64,000 nucleotides of DNA from Kitasatospora atroaurantiaca (lineage in GTDB: Bacteria; Actinomycetota; Actinomycetes; Streptomycetales; Streptomycetaceae), in NCBI RefSeq assembly GCF_007828955.1, contig NZ_VIVR01000001.1:2294001-2358000 (forward strand). The letters run 5' to 3'. Shown piece by piece: positions 27,783 to 35,360 of this stretch. Within the stretch, counting starts at the first letter, position 1. Each line of letters starts with the position of its first letter. Below the pieces are notes generated by a model. It was given only the letters and a program-made list of their open reading frames with translations, did no database searches and was not told the origin of the DNA. The position numbers and the translations under genes were made by a program.

Positions 27783-29866
27783 TGCGGCCTCCCCCGAAAG
27801 AACTCCCGAGCCTGGATCAGGCTGATCGGACCGAATCCGCTCTGTCCGCCGCCGGCCCACGCGTTCACCAACTGGCGCCAGCGGTCCTCCACTTCGGCGG
27901 TGAAGCCGAGGGCGGATCCGTACTCGGCGAAGATGTCCTTGGCGTCCGCCGCGCTGAAGGGACCGACCCGTACGTGCGCGGCCTCCGCCGCGACGTCCCA
28001 CGGAAGTATCTGCCCGGGGTTGTCGGTTGCGGAACCGGTGATCAGGACGAACCGTACCCGGGTGTCCGGCCGCGCGAGGAGCGGTTTGAGCAGGTACGGC
28101 GCGAACAGGTCGTGGACCGCTCCCTCCTCGATCATCGACAGATCGTCGAGTGCGAGGACCAGACCGTGGCCCGCGCCCTGCTCGGCAAGGGTGTCCAGCG
28201 CCTGGCCGAACGTCCGGAACAGGCCTGCCGTCTGGTCCTCGCCGAGGCCCACGCTCTCGCCCAGGCCGGCGGGCAAGAGCTGGGAGAGGTGGTCGGCGAG
28301 CCGTGTGACGCCCGAGGCCTCGCTCCGCCACCGCCGGTCGAACTGCTGCAACGCGGCGTCGGCCTCGGCCGGGTAGGCCACCCGCAGGGCGTCGCCGATC
28401 ATGCCGAGCGCGTCCCGCCAGGCGATGCTGCGACCGCGGGCCCGCAGGTCGACCCGGACGGTCCCGGCGCCGTTGCGGTGCCAGATGTGCAGCGCGTGGC
28501 GGACCAGCGTGGTCTTGCCGATCTTCTCCGGTCCGGTCACCACGACGACCGGCCTGGCCGGTCCGTACGGGCCGAAGCCGTCGAGCAGCTGCCGACGCTC
28601 GGTGACGCGGTCGACCGTGAGCCTCATCGGCGCGCCGGGGTCCTCGAAACGCTTCTCGGCCGCATGGCGCGGGGTCAGCGCACGGCGGCCGAGGACGTGG
28701 GTGGGTGCGGTGGTCACGGTGAGGGACGGCAACGCCCAGTCGGGCCGGTCGAGGCCGTACTTGTCGGACAGCTTCCGGCGTGCTCGCCACACCGCGTCGT
28801 CCAGCGGCTGCTCGGCGGCGAGTTCGGTGTACAGGGTCTCGGCGAACAACCCGGCGCTCGGCGACTCCAGGTCACCCAACATGGTGACCAGGGCCGTCAC
28901 TCCGGCGTCCAGGAAGCCGTCGGCGGCCGACCTGAGGACTCCGGAACGCTCCTGGCCCGCGACGCTGACCGCCGGATCGAGGCTGATGGTCTTCCCTCGG
29001 CAGGCGTTCAACACCACCAGCTGTGGAGGGTGCTCGGCGAACCTGCCCGCGATCTCCGGGCCGGTCAGGTGCCATGGCTCGGCGCCGGGAGGGCGCAGCC
29101 GCAGCACCGCGCGGCCGAATCCGTCGTTGACGCAGTGCCCGGCGAAGTGCAGGACCTGGGGCCTGAGCTGGTCGTACGCCTGGAAGAACTCCTGCCGCGT
29201 GGGCGTGGTGAGCACCTCCATATGCCAGTCACCCACCGGACCACGCAGCGCCGTTCGGACGGCTTCGACCTCCGCGTCCATCCGCAGGCGCTTGTCGTCG
29301 TCCTCTCCGACCACGAGCAGGACCCGCAACGGAAGCGACAGCGCGCTCAGCGGCCTCGGCTGCCAACGTGCCCTGGCGAGGCGGTGCAGGTGGTGCTGGG
29401 CGATGTGCTGGTGACCGAGTTCGGGCGCGACGAGCAGCTCCCACGGCAGCTCGCGCAGAGCTGCGTCCCGTACGTCGAACAGCGTCAGCAGCGGGCGCCC
29501 GGCTCCGCTGGAGCGCTTGGCGTAGTCGCTCCAGACCTGCCAGACCTCGGACTCGTCGAGCATCCGCTGGGCGAGACCTCCGGCGGCGGCAGCCGTCCGG
29601 GCGTCGTAGGGGCCGTCGAGGAGGGAACAGGCTTCGGTCAGCTGCGAGGCGCTCCATGCCTGCTGGCCGTTGCCGGCCTCGCCCGGTGGGTGTAATCGGG
29701 GGATCCAGCCCTGGCGGTGCAGTTCGCCCGGGCCGCCTGGGCCGCCCGGGCCGCCTGGGCCGCCTGGCCAGGAGTCGAAGGGGTCCACGAAAACCGTGAC
29801 CGGGTAGCCGGGGCTGTCGGGGCGCAGCTCGTCGATGCGGATGAGGAGGGTGTGTACGGCGGTCAT
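27779..29866 (-). CDS. CHAT-domain caspase-like protease fused to NTPase
   Basis: A 695-residue protein. After an N-terminal segment with a GGP repeat (residues ~34-46), a CHAT (caspase HetF-associated with TPRs) domain spans ~120-390. It has VLHFAGHCVND (H240 and H244) and LVVLNACRG with the candidate nucleophile C289, an intact dyad. A P-loop NTPase domain follows: VVVTGPEKIGKTT (445-453 core) and Walker B LVLALDDLSMI (569-579). Domain order suggests a nucleotide-controlled protease. The start may instead be the GTG at 29875; neither has a strong ribosome site. The stop overlaps the giant NTPase start (GTGA). It is the likely effector of the cluster (inference). Confidence 0.8.
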   Translation of the reverse strand: MTAVHTLLIRIDELRPDSPGYPVTVFVDPFDSWPGGPGGPGGPGGPGELHRQGWIPRLHPPGEAGNGQQAWSASQLTEACSLLDGPYDARTAAAAGGLAQRMLDESEVWQVWSDYAKRSSGAGRPLLTLFDVRDAALRELPWELLVAPELGHQHIAQHHLHRLARARWQPRPLSALSLPLRVLLVVGEDDDKRLRMDAEVEAVRTALRGPVGDWHMEVLTTPTRQEFFQAYDQLRPQVLHFAGHCVNDGFGRAVLRLRPPGAEPWHLTGPEIAGRFAEHPPQLVVLNACRGKTISLDPAVSVAGQERSGVLRSAADGFLDAGVTALVTMLGDLESPSAGLFAETLYTELAAEQPLDDAVWRARRKLSDKYGLDRPDWALPSLTVTTAPTHVLGRRALTPRHAAEKRFEDPGAPMRLTVDRVTERRQLLDGFGPYGPARPVVVVTGPEKIGKTTLVRHALHIWHRNGAGTVRVDLRARGRSIAWRDALGMIGDALRVAYPAEADAALQQFDRRWRSEASGVTRLADHLSQLLPAGLGESVGLGEDQTAGLFRTFGQALDTLAEQGAGHGLVLALDDLSMIEEGAVHDLFAPYLLKPLLARPDTRVRFVLITGSATDNPGQILPWDVAAEAAHVRVGPFSAADAKDIFAEYGSALGFTAEVEDRWRQLVNAWAGGGQSGFGPISLIQAREFFRGRPQ

Positions 29867-29884
29867 CGGATACACGAGCCGCGA

Positions 29885-30700
29885 TCAGCCCCGGGTGCTG
29901 CGGATCGCCTGGACGATGCGGGCGAGTTCCGCGAGATCGGCGCTCGCCGCTGGGCTGTTGAGGGCGAGGCCGCGGGGGTCACGGGTGTGGGGGTCGCGGG
30001 TGTGGGGGTCACGGGTGTGGGGGTCGCGGCCGTAGGGGTCTGGGCTCGTCGGGTCCGGGCTCGTCGGGTCCGGGTTGGGGCGGCCGCCGAAGGTTCCGGC
30101 CGGGGGCTGTGACGCGTCGGCAGCGGGGTACCCGTTGGCGGCCGGGTATGCGTTGGGAGCCTGGTTACCGTTGGGAGCCGGGTATCCGTTGGGAGCCGGG
30201 CCGGCCGCCTTCGCCTCGATGATCGCGGACAGGGCGTTGAGGTGCTGGGCGTCCTGCGCGTTGCGAGCCGCGTCCTCCTTGGCTACAGCCGCCTCCTGGC
30301 GCGCGGCGTTCAGCTGGCTGCGCTGCACGGACGTGCCGAACACCATGCCGGCCGCCGCGAACACGATCGCTTCGAACCCGGAGAAGAGGTAGACCAGACG
30401 GTCCCAGTTCTCGTCACCTCGCTTGCTCACCAGGACGATCAGGAAGGCGATGTAACAGGCCATCACCAGACTCGCCAGTACGAGCTGCGGCTTCGACGGA
30501 CCCGCGGTTGCCCCGGGCTCCGCCGCGGACGTGGCGCCGGCGCTCGTGCCGCTGCCGGTGTCTGTGCCGGCGCCGGATCCTGCTATGCCGCCCTCGGCGG
30601 CCTGCGACCCGACTCCCACGGCTTCCCGGCTCTGCTCCCCCGCCACCCGACCGCTCCCCACTCGACGTACTGCTTCCGGCATCTGTTCATCCGTCAGCAT
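29885..30700 (-). CDS. Two-helix membrane protein with coiled coil and repeat-rich tail
   Basis: A 271-residue protein that opens the CHAT gene unit. Residues ~1-70 are Gly/Ala/Ser-rich and cytoplasmic. Two membrane segments follow (LVLASLVMACYIAFLIVLVS, then LVYLFSGFEAIVFAAAGMVF), separated by a short charged loop. A predicted coiled coil comes next (QLNAARQEAAVAKEDAARNA). The tail has NGYPA/NGNQA-type and DPHTR/DPTSP repeats and ends with a short helix (ADLAELARIVQAIRSTR). The sequence matches no family I know. Its stop is 18 bases before the CHAT gene ATG, so they are probably one transcript. It could tether the system to the membrane. Confidence 0.7.
   Translation of the reverse strand: MLTDEQMPEAVRRVGSGRVAGEQSREAVGVGSQAAEGGIAGSGAGTDTGSGTSAGATSAAEPGATAGPSKPQLVLASLVMACYIAFLIVLVSKRGDENWDRLVYLFSGFEAIVFAAAGMVFGTSVQRSQLNAARQEAAVAKEDAARNAQDAQHLNALSAIIEAKAAGPAPNGYPAPNGNQAPNAYPAANGYPAADASQPPAGTFGGRPNPDPTSPDPTSPDPYGRDPHTRDPHTRDPHTRDPRGLALNSPAASADLAELARIVQAIRSTRG
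29976..30080. repeat. Seven 15-bp in-frame tandem repeats
   Basis: Units of 15 bases, each beginning GGGTC, run without interruption: four of the GGGTCACGGGTGTGG type, then three of the GGGTCCGGGCTCGTC type. On the minus strand they encode DPTSP and DPHTR pentapeptides in the membrane protein tail. Confidence 0.9.
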
Positions 30701-30755
30701 CGCGAATCCGCCCTCTACTGAAGAGGGATGCTACCGAACAGTTACACGCAGTTGC

Positions 30756-31529
30756 TCACCTGGTCGCGTACATGACGCTGACCTGCCCTGACATGGTGGT
30801 GACGTCGATAGTGCGATCGGCGGCGCTGTCGAGCAGGCCTGGGTCGACATCCCAGGAGCCGGAGGTGGTGCGGCCGTCGACCCGGTACCGCGTCCGGTCC
30901 GCGGGGACGGAGACCGCCAGCGAGCCCGAGGTGGTGGTGGCTGTGACGGAATGGGGTGAGCGGGCGTAGGACAGGTCGACCCGACCGGATCCGGCGGCGG
31001 CCTGGACAACCTGGGAAGCCAGCTCCTTGCCGGTGATCTGCCCGGACGTCGCCCAGGCCCAGATCGGACCGCTCACGCCGTCCAGTCGCACCTGCCCGGA
31101 GGTGGTCCGGGCCCGGATCTCCCCGGAGACCCCACGGACCAGTGTGGTGCCGGAGCTGCCCTTGGCCCGGATCGCGGTCGCGGCCGGGACCTGGATGTCG
31201 AGGGTCACGCCGCAGCCCATCAGGCCGACCGGCGTGCGGCAGCTGACCGAGACCTTCAGGACGGAGCCCGTCACCGTCCGGGAGACGGACGGACGACGCA
31301 GCGCCCAGTCCAGATTCTCCGAGACCGTCACCCGGTCTGCGGCGCCTGCCTCGATCTTGACCATGGCACTGCCGGAATCCACCTCCACGGCGCTGATCGG
31401 CTGCCAGTACGTCTGATGGTCCGTGTCGCTCTGGCGTGCCAGCTGGCCCCAGGCAGCCGAACCGCCGGCAAGCACTGCCAGGCCCAGCACCAGTCCGCCC
31501 AGAAGCCGCCAGAGCCCGCGGGCACTCAC
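30756..31529 (-). CDS. DUF4097-type beta-repeat envelope protein
   Basis: A 257-residue protein with one N-terminal membrane segment (LLGGLVLGLAVLAGGSAAWG) that would place the rest outside the membrane. The body consists of repeated short strands such as GEIRARTTSGQVRLDGVSGP, GRVDLSYARSPHSVTATTTS and GSLAV, the pattern of DUF4097 right-handed beta-solenoids often linked to envelope-stress sensing. The GTG start overlaps the stop of the response-regulator gene (GTGA), so it is the third gene of a histidine kinase-regulator-DUF4097 operon and may be a target or modulator of that pair. Confidence 0.75.
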   Translation of the reverse strand: MSARGLWRLLGGLVLGLAVLAGGSAAWGQLARQSDTDHQTYWQPISAVEVDSGSAMVKIEAGAADRVTVSENLDWALRRPSVSRTVTGSVLKVSVSCRTPVGLMGCGVTLDIQVPAATAIRAKGSSGTTLVRGVSGEIRARTTSGQVRLDGVSGPIWAWATSGQITGKELASQVVQAAAGSGRVDLSYARSPHSVTATTTSGSLAVSVPADRTRYRVDGRTTSGSWDVDPGLLDSAADRTIDVTTMSGQVSVMYATR

Positions 31530-32173
31530 TGGCCCACCTCCAGGAAGCGGAGCACCGCCAGCACCCGGCGGTGCATGGCATCGGCGGGCGGCAGATCCAG
31601 CTTGGTGAAGATGCTGTTGATGTGCTTGGCCACCGCGCTGTCGCTGACCACCAGGGTCTCGGCGATGGCTGTGTTGGAGCGACCTTCCGCCATCAGTGCC
31701 AGGACATGCCGCTCGCGGGGTGTCAGCCGCTCCAACGGGTCCCGGTGCCGACGGAGCAGCAGTTGGGCGACCACCTCCGGATCCAGTGCCGTACCGCCTT
31801 CGGCGACCCGCTGCAGGGCGTCCACGAAGTCGTCCACGTTGGCCACCCGCTCCTTGAGCAGATAGCCGACGCCGCTGGTGTTGCCGGACAGCAGATCGGC
31901 GGCGTAGCGCTCCTCCACGTACTGGGAGAGCAGCAGCACCGCCGTCTCGGGCCACTGGCGACGGATCATCAGCGCGGCGCGGACGCCCTCGTCGGTGTAG
32001 CCGGGTGGCATCCGGACATCTGCCACCACGACCTGCGGTGCGTGCTGCTCGACGGCCGTGAGCAGCTGCTCGGCGTCGCCGACGGCGGCGGCGACCTCGT
32101 AGCCGACCGCCTCCAGGACCTTGACCAGGCCCACTCGCAGCAGGACCGAGTCCTCGGCGATCACAGCTCGCAC
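31526..32173 (-). CDS. NarL/LuxR-family response regulator
   Basis: A 215-residue two-component regulator. The receiver domain starts at once (RAVIAEDSVLLRVGLVKVLE) with acidic residues E7/D8 and phosphoacceptor D52 in VVVADVRMPPGYTDEG. The C-terminal LuxR-type helix-turn-helix is LTPRERHVLALMAEGRSNTA followed by the recognition helix DSAVAKHINSIFTKL. The GTG at 32173 gives the standard receiver N-terminus and overlaps the kinase gene by 13 bases, which implies translational coupling. A palindrome upstream of the kinase gene is a candidate binding site. Confidence 0.92.
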   Translation of the reverse strand: MRAVIAEDSVLLRVGLVKVLEAVGYEVAAAVGDAEQLLTAVEQHAPQVVVADVRMPPGYTDEGVRAALMIRRQWPETAVLLLSQYVEERYAADLLSGNTSGVGYLLKERVANVDDFVDALQRVAEGGTALDPEVVAQLLLRRHRDPLERLTPRERHVLALMAEGRSNTAIAETLVVSDSAVAKHINSIFTKLDLPPADAMHRRVLAVLRFLEVGQ

Positions 32174-33384
32174 GGCAACTCCACGGTGATGGTGGTCGGG
32201 CCCCCGAGGGGGCTGGTGATGGCCAGGGTGCCGTCCACCGAGGCGGCGCGTTTGCGCAGCCCGACGAGCCCGGTGCCCCTGGCGGGATCGGCGCCGCCGA
32301 CCCCGTCGTCGGTTATCACGATCCGCAGCTGCTCGGCCTGCTGACGTACCGACAGGTCGACCCGGGAGGCTCTGGCGTGTTTGGCCACATTGGCCAGGGC
32401 CTCGGAGACGGTGAAGTAGGCGACGGCCTCGATGGTGGGGGCGATGCGGGCGGGCAGGTCCACCTCGAGCCGCACGGGGACGGGCGCACGGGCGGCGATA
32501 CCGGAGAGAGCGGCATCCAGCCCGCGGTCCTCCAGGACCACGGGGTGCAGTCCTCGGACCAGGTCGCGCAACTCGACGATGGCGGCCTGGGCCTCCTCGT
32601 GCGCCTCCACGATGACCTGCATGGCTTCGGGTGGAACGTCTCCGAGAGTGCGGCGGGCCAGGCCGAGGTTCATGGCCAGCGAGACCAGGCGCTGCTGGGC
32701 GCCGTCGTGCAGATCCCGCTCGATGCGGCGGCGCTCCGCATCGGCGGCGTCCACCACCCCGGCTCGGCTCTCGGCGAGATCCTCGACCCGGCGCTCGAGC
32801 ACCTCGGCCCGGTTCGGACCGAGCAGGGTGCGCGCGGCCCGCTCGTCGAGCCCGGCCAACCAGGCGGCTGCCCATGGGACCGCCCAGAGCAGGGCGAGGC
32901 CGCCCACCGTGGCCACGGCGTCGTGAGTCGTCCAGCCCGGGCCGGAGCGCAGCGCGCTCGCGTGCGGCATGAGGAAGGCCCAACCGTAGACCGTCGCCAT
33001 CACCAGGCCCGCTCCCAAGGCGAGCAGGATCACGACGGCGGCGACGGAGAACACCGGCGCGGCGAGCACGTGGTAGGCGGCCTGCCGCCAGGTCAGCCCG
33101 GCGCGCAACCGGACGAGCCAGCCCGCATCGCCGGCCGGACGGCCGGGCACCTCGAAACCGCGCAAGGTCCGGAAGCGGCTGCGCTGAGCCGTCGTCAGCA
33201 GATCGAGGCAGACCACCACGAGTAGGAGGAGCCCGGCCGCCTTCGGCACGCTCAGCGACAGCAGGGTGGGCAGGCCCAGTGGCACCCCTGCTGCGATGAA
33301 CAGCGCGTCCCGCCGGGTGGCCGCTGCCCAGGGGGCGTGGGCGGCACCCCGGGCGAGCACGCGGCGGAGGGCTGAAGCTGACAT
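32161..33384 (-). CDS. Sensor histidine kinase (HisKA_3 family)
   Basis: A 407-residue membrane kinase partner of the adjoining NarL-type regulator. The N-terminal half has several hydrophobic segments (~28-62 and ~105-180) forming a short-loop membrane sensor domain. The HisKA_3 box RRIERDLHDGAQQRLVSLAM carries the phosphorylated H226. The ATPase domain has the N box TVSEALANVAKHARA, the G1 box DDGVGGADPARGTGLVGLRKR and ends near the stop. The ATG at 33384 was chosen over an in-frame GTG at 33405 because it starts the family-type N-terminus. The signal sensed is unknown. Confidence 0.9.
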   Translation of the reverse strand: MSASALRRVLARGAAHAPWAAATRRDALFIAAGVPLGLPTLLSLSVPKAAGLLLLVVVCLDLLTTAQRSRFRTLRGFEVPGRPAGDAGWLVRLRAGLTWRQAAYHVLAAPVFSVAAVVILLALGAGLVMATVYGWAFLMPHASALRSGPGWTTHDAVATVGGLALLWAVPWAAAWLAGLDERAARTLLGPNRAEVLERRVEDLAESRAGVVDAADAERRRIERDLHDGAQQRLVSLAMNLGLARRTLGDVPPEAMQVIVEAHEEAQAAIVELRDLVRGLHPVVLEDRGLDAALSGIAARAPVPVRLEVDLPARIAPTIEAVAYFTVSEALANVAKHARASRVDLSVRQQAEQLRIVITDDGVGGADPARGTGLVGLRKRAASVDGTLAITSPLGGPTTITVELPCEL

Positions 33385-33438
33385 GCCGGACAGCCTAGAG
33401 GGCACGAATCCGGCCCCACCATGAAGCAGGCTTCCGCT

Positions 33439-33466
33439 TTTGGGGTGTACCTAGGTACACCCCAAA
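33439..33466. promoter_or_regulatory. 28-bp perfect palindrome, candidate operator
   Basis: The arm TTTGGGGTGTACCT (33439-33452) is followed directly by its exact reverse complement (33453-33466). It lies between the divergent histidine-kinase gene (start 33384) and the unknown gene starting at 33520, 55-81 bases from the kinase start. A terminator would need a loop, and none exists, so a dimeric regulator site is more likely; the adjacent NarL-type regulator is the natural candidate (inference). Confidence 0.65.
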
Positions 33467-33519
33467 GACGGATGCGTACGCTACCGACTGGGCGTCCGAT
33501 CTTGGCCAGCCTTGAGGGC

Positions 33520-34017
33520 ATGACGAACACGGGGCGCGCAGAGCGCAGGGCAGAGCAGACCGCGGACCACACCGCAGACCACACCGCACAGCGCCACTCG
33601 GCGGCCGCGCTCGAGCCGCAGCAGTCGGGGCCGCTGTCGGGGCCACGGTCGGGCCCGTGGTCGGTCCGCACCACGCAGCCACGGCGGGGGCGGGTCGCCC
33701 TGGAGGTCTACGAGCACGGCGAGTTGCTGGACGTGATGGTCGCCTCCACGCTCAGTACCGCCTTACTGCGCGGTGCCCGACGCTGTATCAGAGGCGGTCG
33801 CCCGGCGGGCTTCGCCTGGGGGCGGCTGCCGGCCGACGGGTCACTGCCCGTGGTGGCCTTCACCGGCGGGTGGCTGGGCCGGTCCCGTCAGTCGGCTCGG
33901 GTGGTCCCGCTGGCAGACGCGTTCTGGCTGGCCTGGGCTGATGAGCCGTGCGGTGGTGTGCTGGTGCAGCACGGCGACGAGCCACCGACCCGCCTACGGG
34001 CGGGGAGGGCGTCATGA
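33520..34017 (+). CDS. Hypothetical protein
   Basis: A 165-residue protein without a recognised family. The ATG at 33520 follows a GAGGG ribosome site; an in-frame ATG at 33421 would place the upstream palindrome inside the gene and is less likely. The first ~45 residues are polar and Arg/Ala/His-rich (AEQTADHTADHTAQRH). The rest is compact and hydrophobic/polar mixed (VALEVYEHGELLDVMVASTL; FAWGRLPADGSLPVVAFTGG). No signal peptide or membrane helix is seen. The stop overlaps the next start (ATGA), so it is co-translated with the small membrane protein. Confidence 0.6.
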   Translation: MTNTGRAERRAEQTADHTADHTAQRHSAAALEPQQSGPLSGPRSGPWSVRTTQPRRGRVALEVYEHGELLDVMVASTLSTALLRGARRCIRGGRPAGFAWGRLPADGSLPVVAFTGGWLGRSRQSARVVPLADAFWLAWADEPCGGVLVQHGDEPPTRLRAGRAS

Positions 34018-34415
34018 CCGCGGAGCGGCTGCTGATCGCATGCGGGGTCCTGCTGCTGCCGTGGGTGGCGCTGCTGGCGGCCGCGCCGGGCGGTGCCGGG
34101 TGGGCCGTGCTCGACTCGGCGGAAGCCGCCGCGCTGATCGTCACCGGGGTCGTGCTGCGCCGGGGCGGCGATGAGCACCGGTCGGCGGCAGCGCTCGCCA
34201 CAGCCCTGCTGCTGGGTGACGCCTGGTACGACGTACGGACTGCCGCGCCCGGTGCCGAGCTGGCAGCCGCCCTGATGATGGCGCTGTGCGCGGAGTTCCC
34301 GCTGGCATGGCTCTGCGGGTCACTGGCCCTCGGCCGGCCGGCCCATCCGTCGACGGTCTCCGGCCGACCGGCTCCTCGGCTGACGGTCCGCCAGGGCGTC
34401 CGTCCACTCACCGGC
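34014..34415 (+). CDS. Small membrane protein, 3' end not determined
   Basis: Starting at the ATG overlapping the previous stop, the protein has three to four hydrophobic helices (LLIACGVLLLPWVALLAA; DSAEAAALIVTGVVL; ALATALLLGDAWYDV; LMMALCAEFPLAWLCGSLA) within ~105 residues, a pattern seen in small streptomycete membrane proteins of unknown role. No stop codon follows in this frame: it stays open through the antisense XRE gene and into the DHA2 transporter gene, to 36884. The end given here is only the limit of the antisense gene, so the true C-terminus is unknown. A lost stop or a sequence error is possible. Confidence 0.45.
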
Positions 34416-35258
34416 TCAGCCTTCCGCGGCCAACTGCTCCAGCCGGCCGCGGGTCTCCTCGTCCAGTGGGGTGTAGACCGTAAGCCTGGTGCTCGGCCGT
34501 GGGCCGAGCCAGAGGTTGGTGTACTCGACCCGGAGGAGCCCGACACCGGGCAGCAGGAAGCGCTTGAGCCCGTTGCCAAGACCCTCCACCTCGTGCCGCT
34601 CCCACATCGCCTCGAAGTCCGGAGAGGCCTGACGCATCCGCTGCAGCAGGCACTTCCAGGCCGGCTCGGCACCATGATCGGCCATCGAGGCACGGAACCG
34701 GGCGACGACGGCCGCGCGCGCCGATTCCCGGTCGACGAGCACCGAGGCGAAGTAGGAGTCGGTGAAGGCGAGCCACATGACGTTCCGGTCCTCGAAGGGC
34801 AGCGCGTCGAGATCACCGAGGATCCGGGTGTACGCCCGGTTGAACGCCAGGATGTCGTAACGGCTGTTGAGCACCGCGGCAGGAAGCGGCTCAAGTTGGT
34901 CGAGCAGCGTCCGGACGGCCGGCGTGACGGTCGGGCAGTCGACGACCGGGGCGGGGTCCTCGGCGCCGGCCAGCACGAAGAGGTGCGCCCGCTCGGTCGG
35001 GTCGAGTTGCAGCGTCCGGGCAACGGAGTCCAGGACTTGGCTCGACACCTGGATATCCCGGCCCTGCTCGAGCCAGGTGTACCAGGTGACCCCGACGGCG
35101 GCCAGGTGCGCGACTTCCTCGCGGCGCAGCCCCGGCGTCCGGCGACGCCCGGTCAACGGCAGGCCGACCTGCTCCGGCGAGATCCGCTCGCGGCGGCTGC
35201 GCAGGAAGGCGGCCAACTCCTGGCGGCGGGTGGCGGCGGGCGCGGTGCTGGTCGTCAT
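34416..35258 (-). CDS. XRE-family regulator with MmyB-like ligand-binding domain
   Basis: A 280-residue transcription factor. The N-terminal helix-turn-helix is RREEVAHLAAVGVTWYTWLE, preceded by ELAAFLRSRRERISPEQVGL. The C-terminal ~170 residues match the MmyB-like fold (PAAVLNSRYDILAFNRAYTR; MWLAFTDSYFASVLVDRESA). The ATG at 35258 is used because the family pattern starts there. It is divergent from the DHA2 exporter gene with ~100 bases between starts, a common arrangement in which the regulator controls a small-molecule exporter. Confidence 0.88.
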   Translation of the reverse strand: MTTSTAPAATRRQELAAFLRSRRERISPEQVGLPLTGRRRTPGLRREEVAHLAAVGVTWYTWLEQGRDIQVSSQVLDSVARTLQLDPTERAHLFVLAGAEDPAPVVDCPTVTPAVRTLLDQLEPLPAAVLNSRYDILAFNRAYTRILGDLDALPFEDRNVMWLAFTDSYFASVLVDRESARAAVVARFRASMADHGAEPAWKCLLQRMRQASPDFEAMWERHEVEGLGNGLKRFLLPGVGLLRVEYTNLWLGPRPSTRLTVYTPLDEETRGRLEQLAAEG

Positions 35259-35360
35259 GGACTCAAGCATGCGGCACTTCGGAGCCTGTTGCCAGGTAGT
35301 CGTTATACCTGGATAAACACTCTCTGGTACCAGGGTGAGCGGGCCCCGATCGTAGTAGTC

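Noticed and set aside
22446-28790. A 2114-codon frame for the giant NTPase
   Set aside because: The first 336 codons are a shadow of the CHAT protease gene. The GTG at 27782, overlapping its stop, is the real start.
29699-29770. GGP-type repeats considered as a mobile or CRISPR-like repeat
   Set aside because: They are a simple 9-bp coding minisatellite without spacers or flanking cas genes.
33439-33466. The palindrome as a transcription terminator
   Set aside because: The arms meet without any loop, no T-run follows, and the site lies between divergent starts rather than gene ends.
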